This document shows, piece by piece, positions 7,802-15,867 of a stretch of 32,047 nt of DNA. The stretch comes from Candidatus Woesearchaeota archaeon (GTDB taxonomy: Archaea; Nanobdellota; Nanobdellia; Woesearchaeales; GW2011-AR4). How positions within the stretch are numbered: the stretch's first letter is position 1; each line of letters begins with the position of its first letter. The notes beneath the pieces were generated by a model. That model did no database searches and was not told where the DNA came from. It worked only from the letters and a program-made list of their open reading frames with translations. The stretch lies in NCBI GenBank assembly GCA_016185815.1, contig JACPMT010000040.1:1-32047 (forward strand), written 5' to 3'. Position numbers and translations under genes: made by a program.

Positions 7802-8470
7802 ATGAAAGAAACTCTTAAGGATGTATACTTAATAATCAAATCCTTACAAAGATCTGCTGTAAAGAATGGGGGAAGGTTCTACTGGGATGTTGCTAATAGT
7901 GATAATTTAGCTAACTTAGTCAACCGATTATCAAATCCCAATAACAGGGAAAGGCAAGTCATAAGAGAATTATTGCAGAGAGAACATCCATTTACTTTAT
8001 TAGACGCAGGTTGTGGTGTTGCAACAGAATTATCAAGTTATAGAATAGGAAATATAAAAGTAAACTATGTTGGATTAGATAAAAGCAGTTACATGATAGC
8101 TAAGGCAAAAAAAGGTTATCCAGGGGCAAAATTTGTCAGAGGTGAAGTAGAATCACTTCCTTTTCCTGATGATAGTTTTGATGTTGTAGTGCTAAGACAT
8201 GTTTTAGAACATTTGGAGAATTATAAGACTGCAGTAAAAGAAGCACTAAGGGTCTCAAGAGAAATTATAATTATAGATTTTTTTCATAGATTATTACCTT
8301 TCGGCTTGAGCTGGAAAATTTGGGATAAAGATGGCTATTGGAACAATTGGTATAGTAAAACCGAATTTGTAAGATTTTTACAATCGCTGAATATTTCTTA
8401 TAAGGTGACTACCACAAAAGGAAATTCAGGACAAACTGCTGAGATTTATATTTTGGAAAAAAGAGTATAA
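7802..8470 (+). CDS. Class I SAM-dependent methyltransferase
   Basis: 222 aa with a Rossmann-like methyltransferase fold. Motif I is LLDAGCGVATEL (about residues 63-74), motif II YVGLDKSSYMIAKAKK, the FVRGEVESLPFPDDSFDVVV segment is motifs post-II to IV, and HVLEHLENYKTAVKEALRV follows as motif V. This is the UbiE/Methyltransf_11 pattern; the substrate cannot be told. The N-terminal 60 residues are helical and include FYWDVANSDNLANLVNRLSN. A TATA box lies 23-30 nt upstream of the ATG. The next gene (endonuclease Q) starts 45 nt downstream with its own TATA box, so the two are probably separate units. Confidence 0.85.
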   Translation: MKETLKDVYLIIKSLQRSAVKNGGRFYWDVANSDNLANLVNRLSNPNNRERQVIRELLQREHPFTLLDAGCGVATELSSYRIGNIKVNYVGLDKSSYMIAKAKKGYPGAKFVRGEVESLPFPDDSFDVVVLRHVLEHLENYKTAVKEALRVSREIIIIDFFHRLLPFGLSWKIWDKDGYWNNWYSKTEFVRFLQSLNISYKVTTTKGNSGQTAEIYILEKRV

Positions 8471-8484
8471 AGTAACATGAAAAC

Positions 8485-8492
8485 TTTATATA
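8485..8492 (+). promoter_or_regulatory. TATA box of the endonuclease Q gene
   Basis: TTTATATA 23-30 nt before the ATG at 8515; no Shine-Dalgarno sequence in between, so a leaderless transcript is likely. Confidence 0.6.
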
Positions 8493-8514
8493 ACCTAATC
8501 TATCTCTAGACCTT

Positions 8515-10923
8515 ATGAAACTAATCGCGGACCTGCAGATTCATTCACGCTTTTCAAGAGCTACAAGCTCAAGCTTGAATCTCCCAAATCTTGAAAAATA
8601 TGCGAAGCTAAAGGGGCTTAATCTTCTCGGAACAGGCGACTTTACCCATCCAAAATGGCTTGCTGAATTAAAAAATGAATTAAAAGAAGATGGCTCCGGG
8701 ATTTTGGCATCAAAATCCGGATTTCATTTTGTCTTGCAGGGGGAAATATCCAACATTTACACACAGGATGGAAAAGGAAGAAGAATTCATAACTTATTAC
8801 TTGCAAGAAATTTTGAGGTTGTTGAGCAGATAAATTCCGCATTGCTGAAAAAAGGCAGGCTTGATTATGACGGCAGGCCCATTTTCGGCTTTTCATGCAT
8901 TGAGTTAGTGGAAATGATGAAGGAAATTGACGATGAAATTGAAATCATTCCGGCGCATTGTCTACTACCTGGAACCATTATTCATTCTAATCCTAAACTT
9001 ATGCCTATAGAACACTTAAAAAATGGTGATAAAGTTCTTACTCATAAAAGTAAATATAGAAAAGTAAAGGCTATTCATAATAGGCACTACAAGGGTGATA
9101 TTTACCATATAAAACCTAGGTATTTTAGTTTAGGCTTAAACACAACTGAAGAACATCCTTTTTTTGCTATAAAAACTTTAAAAGATTGTTCGTGGACAAG
9201 CGGAATATGTAAGCCTACATATCCCCATATCAAACGTTGTGTTACAAATGCATATCAAAAATATGAACCAAGATGGATTCAAGCTAAAAATCTAGAAGTA
9301 GGTGATGTTTTACTTTACCCAAGACTAACATCTACTAAAGATGTAAAATATGTAAAGATTGGTAATGATAATGTTAGAGTTGATGAAAAATTCTGTAGAT
9401 TAATTGGTTACTACTTGGCTGAAGGATACACCAATGGACGCGACTGCATAGGATTTAGCTTTAATAAGGAAGAGACTCAATTTTTAAATGACGTCAGATA
9501 TTTAATTTCAGAGGTATTAAAATATAAATCAAAAGAAGGAAAAACCTTTGGCGATATATTAGTATACTCGAATAGGATACGTTTATTCTTTGAGGAAAAC
9601 TTTTATTGTGATAATCAAAAGAGAGCAAGTTCAAAATCCATGCCTTATTGGATGTTGAAGCTACCACTGAAAAAACAAGTTGAAATCTTAAAGGGTTGGT
9701 GGTATGGTGACAGGGGTAGCACATCTTCAAGAACATTAATGAACCAATTTAAGATTATCTGTTTAAGGCTTGGAGTTGTACCATCTATAAGAGTGGATAC
9801 TAAAGATTCACATATATTACGTGGAAAACATATACTTAAAAATAGAATAATAACAGCACAAAGTGATAATTATATTTTAGATAGACTAACTTTCTTTGAG
9901 GATAAATTCAATTTATTAAAAAATGAATATTTTAGAATATGCAAGCCTAAAAAAGAAATGAAATATGGTTGGATTGATAACAAGTATGTATATCTTCCAA
10001 TATTTAAAATAATCAAAAAGCATTATGAAGGTTATGTTTATAATCTCGAAGTGGAAGAGGACAACTCCTATGTTGCAGAATTTGCTGCTATCCATAATTG
10101 CTGGACGCCTTGGTACGGAATTTTCGGCAGCATGTCAGGATTTGACAGTGTTGAGGAATGCTTTAAGGAAAAGTCAAAGCATATTTACGCAATTGAAACC
10201 GGCTTAAGCTCCGACCCTGCAATGAACTGGCGCCTTTCAAAGCTCGACAAATATACTTTGCTGAGCAGCTCTGACGCCCATTCATTCTGGCCATGGCGCC
10301 TGGGAAGGGAAGCAAATGTTTTTGACATGGATTGGAGCTACGATGATTTACTGCAAGCAATAAGGAAGAGAAAAGGATTTGTCGAGACAATTGAGATGTG
10401 GCCTCATGAAGGAAAATACCATTACACAGGGCACAGGAACTGCAATGTCTGTTTAAGCCCGAAAGAATCCATTGAATTAAAAAATATATGCCCAAAGTGC
10501 AGAACCCCCCTTACTGTTGGGGTTGCCCAAAGGGTTGAAATGCTTGCAGACAGGGAAGAGGGATTTGTCCCTGAAAATGCAGTTCCATTCAAGAATTTAA
10601 TACCTTTGTCCGAGGTTATTGCAGGCACAACAGGGCATGCAGTAAGCTCAAAGCAAGTTTGGGAAGAATATTACAAATTAATCAATGAATTTGGAAATGA
10701 ATTTAACATTTTGTTGGAAGCAGAAGAAACAAACTTGAAAAAAATAACTTCTGAGAAGATTGCAAATAACATTATAAAAAACAGAAACCAGAAAATTCCA
10801 TTCAAGCCGGGATATGACGGGGTTTATGGGGTGCCGATTTTTAATGATAAATACGCGATAAAAATTAAAGAACAAAATAATGAATTAAAAATCAAACAAA
10901 AAGGGCTGGACGAGTTTATGTAA
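8515..10923 (+). CDS. Endonuclease Q (PHP-domain DNA repair nuclease) containing an intein
   Basis: The precursor is 802 aa; removal of a 380-aa intein (residues 149-528) leaves a 422-aa protein, the usual EndoQ length. EndoQ cuts DNA 5' of deaminated bases such as uracil and hypoxanthine (family knowledge). PHP motifs: ADLQIHSRFS at 5-14, LGTGDFTHPKW, IPAH at 145-148 interrupted by the intein and continuing CWTPWYG, ETGLSSDPAMNWR, and SSSDAHSFWPWRLGRE with H589. A four-cysteine zinc site follows at C643/C646 and C659/C662 (CNVC, CPKC), then AQRVEMLADRE and a helical C-terminus. Position 8 is Gln rather than the first His of the HxH seen in thermococcal EndoQ, a variant I recall from related PHP proteins. 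Without intein splicing the active site could not assemble. Confidence 0.88.
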   Translation: MKLIADLQIHSRFSRATSSSLNLPNLEKYAKLKGLNLLGTGDFTHPKWLAELKNELKEDGSGILASKSGFHFVLQGEISNIYTQDGKGRRIHNLLLARNFEVVEQINSALLKKGRLDYDGRPIFGFSCIELVEMMKEIDDEIEIIPAHCLLPGTIIHSNPKLMPIEHLKNGDKVLTHKSKYRKVKAIHNRHYKGDIYHIKPRYFSLGLNTTEEHPFFAIKTLKDCSWTSGICKPTYPHIKRCVTNAYQKYEPRWIQAKNLEVGDVLLYPRLTSTKDVKYVKIGNDNVRVDEKFCRLIGYYLAEGYTNGRDCIGFSFNKEETQFLNDVRYLISEVLKYKSKEGKTFGDILVYSNRIRLFFEENFYCDNQKRASSKSMPYWMLKLPLKKQVEILKGWWYGDRGSTSSRTLMNQFKIICLRLGVVPSIRVDTKDSHILRGKHILKNRIITAQSDNYILDRLTFFEDKFNLLKNEYFRICKPKKEMKYGWIDNKYVYLPIFKIIKKHYEGYVYNLEVEEDNSYVAEFAAIHNCWTPWYGIFGSMSGFDSVEECFKEKSKHIYAIETGLSSDPAMNWRLSKLDKYTLLSSSDAHSFWPWRLGREANVFDMDWSYDDLLQAIRKRKGFVETIEMWPHEGKYHYTGHRNCNVCLSPKESIELKNICPKCRTPLTVGVAQRVEMLADREEGFVPENAVPFKNLIPLSEVIAGTTGHAVSSKQVWEEYYKLINEFGNEFNILLEAEETNLKKITSEKIANNIIKNRNQKIPFKPGYDGVYGVPIFNDKYAIKIKEQNNELKIKQKGLDEFM
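8959..10098 (+). mobile_element. Intein with LAGLIDADG endonuclease domain, inserted in endonuclease Q
   Basis: Starts with Cys149 (CLLPGTII, block A) and ends AAIHN (residues 524-528, block G), followed by the extein Cys529. Block B is TTEEHPFF with His214. Block F is YEGYVYNLEVEEDNSYVAEF. Two LAGLIDADG helices are visible: RLIGYYLAEGYT (about 296-307) and EILKGWWYGDRG (390-401). All splicing residues (Cys1, block B Thr and His, penultimate His, terminal Asn, +1 Cys) are present, so splicing looks competent. The insert follows His148 of the PHP active site, a strongly conserved position as inteins prefer. Base composition is more AT-rich than the flanking exteins. Confidence 0.92.
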
Positions 10924-10963
10924 TATATCCCCGCGGCCGGATTTGAACCAGCGACCTCCCGGG

Positions 10964-11040
10964 AACGACTGATTCTAGTTCATCCCTAGCTTATTGCTTA
11001 TGGTCTTAGAACGCATCTATGGCCAAACTTCTATTAAGTT
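10964..11040 (-). other. Predicted intron in the tRNA anticodon loop
   Basis: About 77 nt at the canonical 37/38 position. It contains the hairpin AACTT-aatag-AAGTT and a GTTCTA/TAGAAT pairing. The bulge-helix-bulge at its ends is imperfect (one mismatch in the central helix), so the exact ends are less sure. Confidence 0.55.
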
Positions 11041-11059
11041 TCACAGCCGAGCGCTCCAT

Positions 11060-11094
11060 TCCCTAGCGAGCCAATTTTTTAAAATTGGCAGCTT
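11060..11094 (-). other. Predicted intron in the tRNA D-loop
   Basis: 35 nt between ACCTGG and ATGGAGC of the D arm. It forms an 8-bp hairpin (loop TAAA) and a short AGC/GCU helix; with ACCU pairing AGG, two bulges are left at the expected cut sites. Removing it gives a normal 10-nt D-loop. D-loop introns are non-canonical. Confidence 0.6.
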
Positions 11095-11164
11095 CCAGGT
11101 TGAGCTACGCGGGGAATATAAGACTAAATTAAATCTTGATTTATAAATATTGTGCAAAATAAAT

Positions 11165-11275
11165 AGGCGGGCCTGAGCGATGTGGAAAAACAGCAGTGAC
11201 ATAAGCGAGCGAAAGCGAGCTTTCGCAGGTCACTCGAGTGCTAACGTTGCAAAGCAGATTGAACAATTAAAAATT
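11165..11275. repeat. Intergenic hairpin element, copy A
   Basis: Nested inverted repeats: GTGAC (11196-11200) with GTCAC (11229-11233), enclosing GCGAAAGC (11209-11216) with GCTTTCGC (11219-11226). The tail at 11241-11274 (CTAACGTTGCAAAGCAGATT...) matches the tail of the element at 16696-16728. The segment TGAGCG..G.GAAA.CAGCAGTGA is shared with the element at 31918. No coding potential seen. Confidence 0.65.
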
Positions 11276-11324
11276 TAATTATAAAATTTTATCCAAATAT
11301 CAACCAAGAAATGAAAAATATCCT

Positions 11325-11606
11325 TTACCTGTTTTTGCTTAATGTTATCTCGATTGTTGAAACCCTTATGTCCCTTCCCTCATCGCTCCTGAAGCCTTCC
11401 GAGTCAATCCTTATGCCTTTGACAGCAACCGCATTGTCCAGAAATCTTTTTGCAGCCACCTCGGCAACATCCACAGCCCTTGATATGAACTTGCCCCTTG
11501 CCTTTATTATGACGTCGTCTGCATTCTTGGTTGTGAACTGCATAACAACTCCTGTAACATAGTTCATGAACGGCTTTCCGCCTATGAAAATGCTGTTGTC
11601 GTTCAT
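11325..11606 (-). CDS. Alba family nucleic-acid-binding chromatin protein
   Basis: 93 aa from the ATG at 11606 (MNDNSIFIGGKPFMNYV). It has the full Alba pattern: IFIGGKPFMNYVTGVVMQF, then DVIIKARGKFISRAVDVAEV, AAKRFLDNAV, and the C-terminal strand VSTIEITLSK. Alba dimers coat DNA and RNA in archaea. The chosen start has a strong Shine-Dalgarno sequence (GAGGGAGG, about 7 nt before ATG). An alternative ATG at 11645 would add 13 residues and lies about 23 nt after a plausible transcription start from the TTTAAATA box at 11692-11699. A monocistronic gene, converging on the tRNA region. Confidence 0.9.
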   Translation of the reverse strand: MNDNSIFIGGKPFMNYVTGVVMQFTTKNADDVIIKARGKFISRAVDVAEVAAKRFLDNAVAVKGIRIDSEGFRSDEGRDIRVSTIEITLSKNR

Positions 11607-11708
11607 TTTTCTGCCTCCCTCGCTATACTCTGTTATTGTAGACATTGAATAATCACTTGCCCCCAAATATAAACAATCTTGGCATAGATGTATTTAAATG
11701 TTTTGGAA

Positions 11709-11819
11709 TTATAGCTCAAGAATTTCAGGTTTGATTCTATCAATGATAGGCTTTACTTTTTTTATCATATCTTTGGTAATTTCTGGGAATACCTTATAAA
11801 TAGGGACGAATTCATTATT
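11709..11819 (-). other. In-frame 36-codon extension after the transporter stop codon
   Basis: Directly after the TGA of the CNNM-type gene the same frame stays open for 36 codons and ends in TAA at 11709-11711. It reads NNEFVPIYKVFPEITKD, then KKVKPIIDRIKPEILEL, an amphipathic, protein-like sequence. No start codon precedes it. It could be an ancestral C-terminus cut off by a nonsense change, a remnant of another gene, or a read-through product. Confidence 0.35.
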
Positions 11820-13055
11820 TCATCCTTTAACAATCCTCGCCAGTATAACTTTCTTGCCCTGGACATCCTCCATTGTTGTCTTGTAGCCTTGGTGCTCTAT
11901 GACATCGCCGACCTTAGGCGCCCTTCCGAGCGTTGCAAGTATAAAGCTGTCCAAGTCGACAAAATCCGCCTCTTTCACAGACATGCCTGTCTTGTGGTTT
12001 AAGTCGCTTATTTCAGTTGAACCTTTTACAAGCCACTCGTTTTTTGAAACTTGCGCAATGTTCGGGTTTATCCTGTCGCTTTCGTCAATAATCTCTCCTA
12101 CAATCTCTTCCAGAATGTTTTCTATCGTGACAAGCCCGACAATATGGGCTTTTTCGTCAATCACAATTGCCATGTGCTCCTTCCTGCCCTGGAAAAGGCG
12201 GAGCATTGTGTCCATTTTCTTGCTTGCAAAGACAAAAAACGGCTTCCTCATGATTTGCCTTGCTTCCACGTCATATTTCCCGTCTTTCAGAAACTTGAGG
12301 GTGTCTTTCAGGTGCAAAATTCCCACAATATTCTCCTTATTTTTTTCATAAACAGGAATCCTCGAGTACATCTTTGCTGTTGGAAGCCGCAGCACATCCT
12401 TAATCTTCATGTCAGAGCTTACCATCACCATGCTTTTCTTTCTGGTCATCACATCGCCAACTGTCGTGTTCTCAAAGTCGAATATCCGGTTCACAAGCTT
12501 TTTCTCAATCTCTTTTAATGCGCCTTCCTCCTCGCTTGCCTTTACTATGCTTTTGAGCTCCTCCCTTGTTATTATTGGTATTTTTTTGGCGCCTATGATT
12601 TTATTCACAGCCTTGAGGAAATAATCGAGAAATTTTATGATGGGATAGATGGCTATGTTAAGGTTCCATATTACAGGAGCAACTATAGGCGCTAAAATCT
12701 CGTTGTTGTTTGTTCCGATTGACTTGGGCAATATATCCCCAAAAATCAGTATGAAGAATGTTGCAACTCCTGTCGCTATGCCTATAGCATTGTCATGGAA
12801 AACTTCTATTGCGATTGATGTGGCAAGCGCCGCCGCCGCTGTGTTCACCAGATTGTTCCCGATAAGAATCGTTGACAAAAGCACCTCGGGGTTGTCTTTC
12901 AGTTTTTTTACATACGCTGAGCCAAGCCTTTTCTTTTCAGCCCAGTGCCTTGCCTTGAATTTGCTTAATGATACTAATGCAGTTTCCGACATGGCAAAGA
13001 AAGCTGACAGTACTATCATGATAAAAAACAATATTGCTCTTGTGTGGAATGACAT
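11820..13055 (-). CDS. CNNM/CorC (HlyC)-type membrane transporter with CBS pair
   Basis: 411 aa. N-terminal DUF21/CNNM membrane domain (about 1-150) with segments ILFFIMIVLSAFFAMSETAL, LLSTILIGNNLVNTAAAALA, IATGVATFFILIFGDILPKS and a third helical stretch before KAVNKIIG. Then a pair of CBS domains (GDVMTRKKSMVMVSSDM to IVGLVTIENILEEIVGEIIDE, about 200-325) that bind adenine nucleotides, and a CorC_HlyC domain with EISDLNHKTGM and FVDLDSFILATLGRAPKVGD. The family transports or exports divalent cations such as Mg2+ or Co2+, or affects their efflux. It ends 31 nt from the argS stop and runs in the same direction, so it may be co-transcribed with argS. Confidence 0.9.
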   Translation of the reverse strand: MSFHTRAILFFIMIVLSAFFAMSETALVSLSKFKARHWAEKKRLGSAYVKKLKDNPEVLLSTILIGNNLVNTAAAALATSIAIEVFHDNAIGIATGVATFFILIFGDILPKSIGTNNNEILAPIVAPVIWNLNIAIYPIIKFLDYFLKAVNKIIGAKKIPIITREELKSIVKASEEEGALKEIEKKLVNRIFDFENTTVGDVMTRKKSMVMVSSDMKIKDVLRLPTAKMYSRIPVYEKNKENIVGILHLKDTLKFLKDGKYDVEARQIMRKPFFVFASKKMDTMLRLFQGRKEHMAIVIDEKAHIVGLVTIENILEEIVGEIIDESDRINPNIAQVSKNEWLVKGSTEISDLNHKTGMSVKEADFVDLDSFILATLGRAPKVGDVIEHQGYKTTMEDVQGKKVILARIVKG

Positions 13056-13085
13056 TTTATTTTTTAGGTTTTTTATTGCCGGCTC

Positions 13086-14747
13086 TTACATCCTCTCCAA
13101 AACGCCTATCCCGAGCAAACTTAGCCCGTTCCTTATCACTTGCCTTATAACGCTTATCAGTAATATTCTTGCATCTCTTGTGCTTTTGCCTGCCTTTAGG
13201 ATTTGATGGATGTGGTAGTATTCATTGAACTTCTGCGCCAATGAGTAAATGTGGGCTGCAATTAAGTGCGGCTTTAGCTCATTTGTGGATTTGTTCACAA
13301 TTTCCTGAAAATTTGACAACAAACTGATTAATTCAGCCTCTTCTTTCTCCTTTAACAACCTTAAATCCGCCTTTGGACTTATTTTTTTTGCCTTTTTCAA
13401 TATGCTGCTTATCCTTGCATAAGCGTATTGTATGTAAGGCGATGTTTCTCCTTCAAACGACAATGCCTGCTGCCAGTCAAACACCACATTCTTTTCAGGG
13501 CTCACTTTCAAAATGCCGTATTTCACAGCGCCGTAAGCAATGATTTTTGCAGCTTTATCGTTAATTTTATTGTATCTTTTTTTTAACTCATCTCTTGCTT
13601 TGCTGACTGCTTCCCTCATAAATTCTTCCAACAGCACAAGGTTGCCTTTCCTTGTTGACATCTTGCCATCCTGCAATAAAACAAAAGAGTAGTGGACAAC
13701 CCTTGGCTGCTTCAGCTCAAGCTCCTTGAGCGCTGCATTAATCTGCTCCTGGTACAGTTTTTGGTCCTCGCCTAAAATCACTATGTTCTCCCCTTTCTCG
13801 ATTTTTTCAATGCTGTATGCAATGTCCCTTAAAGGATAAAGCGAGGTTCCGTCATTCCTTGTTAAAACCAGAACAGGCACTTTCATTCCAAGCTCGTACC
13901 CTTTTTGGTCCAGAACCCATCTGTTGAAGCCGTCAATGAACAATTTTCCTGTTTTTTCCAATCGCTTCAGGGTTTCATCAGTTTTTTTGCTCCACAGGTA
14001 TTCTGATTCGTAATCAAAAACGTCGTACTTTATGCCCAGCTCAGAAAGGATTTCTAACTGCCCCTTGACGCAGATTTTTACAATTTTTTCAAATTTGTTT
14101 TTTGTTGTTTTGTCGCCCTTTTCCAGCTTGTTCAGCAATTCCAAAACTTGCTTTTCCAATTCAGGATTTTCCTCAATCTTTTTATTTATTTCAATGTAGA
14201 TTCTCAACAAGTCATCAAATCCAACATTTTTCTTTCCTTCTGCACCAAGAACAAGCATTGCAATCTGCTTGCCGACATCATTTACAAAATAATGCGTCTC
14301 GACTTTGTAGCCCTGAAATTTAAGGATTCTGACAATTGCATCACCAATCAATGCATTTCTTGCCCTGCCGACATGGGGGGATGCGTTTGGGTTTATGCTT
14401 GTGTGCTCAACTAAAACTTTTTTATTTTTCCCTATATTTGATGAGCCGTATTTGTCCTTTTGCTTCAGGATTTGTTTTATTGCGGATTCTGCAATTTTCT
14501 TTTTATTAATAAAAAAATTCAGGTACGGACCGATAACTTTGGCTTCTGCAATCACATTATTCGGCTTAAACTTCCTGCTTAATTCTAGAGCTATTTCATT
14601 TGGCGACTTCTTCCATTCCTTTGCAAGGATAAAACACGGAAACGCATAGTCGCCCATTTCAGGGCTTGGAGGAACTTCTAAATCTATGTTTTCAAGATTT
14701 GTCTCTTTTTTTAGGAAGTTTATGATTGCCTCTTTAAATTCATCCAT
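13086..14747 (-). CDS. argS: Arginyl-tRNA synthetase
   Basis: 553 aa, usual length. Charges tRNA-Arg. N-terminal Arg-tRNA synthetase additional domain (MDEFKEAIINFLKKETN, PPSPEMGDYAFPCFILAKEWKKSP); class I catalytic core with the HIGH-type motif NPNASPHVGRARN near residue 120; MSTRKGN (KMSKS equivalent) near residue 360; helical anticodon-binding domain with WQQALSFEGETSPYIQYAYAR and an LLSLLSNFQEIVNKS region near the end, finishing LSLLGIGVLERM. A TTTAAA box (14772-14777) lies 25-30 nt before the ATG, and no leader ORF or Arg-rich peptide precedes it, unlike thrS. It is followed at 31 nt by the CNNM-type gene. Confidence 0.95.
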   Translation of the reverse strand: MDEFKEAIINFLKKETNLENIDLEVPPSPEMGDYAFPCFILAKEWKKSPNEIALELSRKFKPNNVIAEAKVIGPYLNFFINKKKIAESAIKQILKQKDKYGSSNIGKNKKVLVEHTSINPNASPHVGRARNALIGDAIVRILKFQGYKVETHYFVNDVGKQIAMLVLGAEGKKNVGFDDLLRIYIEINKKIEENPELEKQVLELLNKLEKGDKTTKNKFEKIVKICVKGQLEILSELGIKYDVFDYESEYLWSKKTDETLKRLEKTGKLFIDGFNRWVLDQKGYELGMKVPVLVLTRNDGTSLYPLRDIAYSIEKIEKGENIVILGEDQKLYQEQINAALKELELKQPRVVHYSFVLLQDGKMSTRKGNLVLLEEFMREAVSKARDELKKRYNKINDKAAKIIAYGAVKYGILKVSPEKNVVFDWQQALSFEGETSPYIQYAYARISSILKKAKKISPKADLRLLKEKEEAELISLLSNFQEIVNKSTNELKPHLIAAHIYSLAQKFNEYYHIHQILKAGKSTRDARILLISVIRQVIRNGLSLLGIGVLERM

Positions 14748-14771
14748 AAAAATTCATTAGAAATGGTATGA

Positions 14772-14777
14772 TTTAAA
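14772..14777 (-). promoter_or_regulatory. TATA box of argS
   Basis: TTTAAA (in CCTTTAAATCATACC) 25-30 nt before the argS ATG at 14747, again leaderless spacing. Confidence 0.55.
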
Positions 14778-14788
14778 GGTTTTGGTGG

Positions 14789-15799
14789 TTAAAGCGATGC
14801 AAGTGCCTTGGTTGATATGCCAGCTACTTTCCTTTTGACAAGTTCTACTTGATTTCCAGATGTTGCGTGCTTTAATATGTAAGATTCCGTTGCGCTTGCA
14901 AATTCCCCGAGAATCTCTTCCACGTATTGCCGGTTTTTACTTGCCAGCACTGCAATAGCCTCTTTTAGCAGCATTTCCTTGCGCTCTTCTGTCACATCAA
15001 AAATCTTGCTTTTTGCGTATTCAAGTCCTTTACCTTTTAAATCAGCAGATAAAAAAGCAAGGTATGTCAAAAGCTGAACCTGTCTTGGAACAAAAGTGAC
15101 ATACCCATTGCGTGAAAATTTAGCGAATAACCGTTCCATAGGACCTTGTTTCCTTGGTTTTACGCCAAGAGAATAGTAACCAAGCATTGCTGACAAAGGA
15201 CATTCCCCATCTTTTTCTCTAACGAGACTGGGAAATTTGGCAAACATATGGGATAATTCAAGGTGCTCATTTGCATATGGTATGAATTCGTCGCTTCCGA
15301 AACAGGAATGCCCGAGGTCGTGGACAAGTATCCTTAATGCTTCGGCAGGTTTGCTGTCCGCATCAATATAAACCCTGTTTGCATTTCCCAAATCATTCTC
15401 ATTATGGTATGCGCCATCCATGCCCATTTTGCTAAGCCCTTTTATTACTGCTACCTCCAAAGGCTTTTTTGATCCATAAGATTTTCTCATGTGTTCCGGG
15501 TAGCTCATTCCACAGAGCAAATGATGCACATAATTTGCAATATCAACAAAGGCAGGGACATAAGCAGCTGTTCCTGCTGGTGCACCGGATTTAAGGGCAT
15601 CCACCAGTTGCCCTATATCAACAGGCCTGACAGAATAAGGCACGGCATGCACCTGCAAAATCTCATTGTTTGGGAATATAATATCACCAGAACGTTTCGT
15701 TTCTGCACTAGCCCGACTGGCGAGCAATGCATGCGATGATGCGCCTGCGACTAGCCATAGCAGATCCCTGCGACTAAGTTTGTGTTGGCTTAATCCCAT
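14789..15799 (-). CDS. Tat-signal exported protein with HDxxH motif, unknown function
   Basis: 336 aa when started at ATG 15799 (MGLSQHKLSRRDLLWLVAG); an earlier start at 15850 would place the TATA-like TTTTATATA box inside the gene. The N-terminus has the twin-arginine motif LSRRDLL, a hydrophobic stretch and a cleavage-like ASRASA near residue 33. The mature part contains HDLGHSCFGSDEF and, some 15 residues on, ANEHLELSHM, which could be metal ligands, but no family is recognised. The region ALKSGAPAGTAAYVPAF and later MLLKEAIAVLASKNRQYVEE are helical. If the signal is real, it needs a Tat system elsewhere in the genome. Function unknown; a metal-dependent hydrolase is a guess. Confidence 0.55.
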   Translation of the reverse strand: MGLSQHKLSRRDLLWLVAGASSHALLASRASAETKRSGDIIFPNNEILQVHAVPYSVRPVDIGQLVDALKSGAPAGTAAYVPAFVDIANYVHHLLCGMSYPEHMRKSYGSKKPLEVAVIKGLSKMGMDGAYHNENDLGNANRVYIDADSKPAEALRILVHDLGHSCFGSDEFIPYANEHLELSHMFAKFPSLVREKDGECPLSAMLGYYSLGVKPRKQGPMERLFAKFSRNGYVTFVPRQVQLLTYLAFLSADLKGKGLEYAKSKIFDVTEERKEMLLKEAIAVLASKNRQYVEEILGEFASATESYILKHATSGNQVELVKRKVAGISTKALASL

Positions 15800-15867
15800 A
15801 AGAGCCCAGAGCAAGTGATGGTGTATATAAAATTTTCTGAGTGTTATCACTATTAAGAACTAAAATA

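Larger units (their letters stand above)
10928..11114 (-). tRNA. tRNA with two apparent introns, tentatively tRNA-His(GUG)
   Basis: Acceptor strands CCCCGCG (11114-11108) and CGCGGGG (10935-10929) pair fully, with A at position 73. The T arm GCTGG-TTCAAAT-CCGGC is clear. The D stem GCTC/GAGC is separated by an extra 35 nt (11060-11094) containing an 8-bp hairpin, GCCAATTT/AAATTGGC. The anticodon stem CTCGG/CCGGG is interrupted by about 77 nt (10964-11040). Removing both leaves 75 nt. Around the D-loop insert, CCU pairs with AGG and AGC with GCU, flanking short bulges, as in BHB splice sites. With the second intron after position 37 the loop reads CUGUGA plus C, giving GUG. A73 without an encoded G at -1 is unusual for tRNA-His, so the isotype is uncertain. 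Anticodon-loop boundaries could be off by one or two bases. Confidence 0.75.

Noticed and set aside
10928..11114. tRNA-Tyr (C1-G72, A73) or tRNA-Asn as isotype
   Set aside because: Any reading that gives GUA or GUU would place a pyrimidine at position 37 or needs bases absent from the 3' exon; GUG with A37 fits best, though not the acceptor end of a usual tRNA-His.
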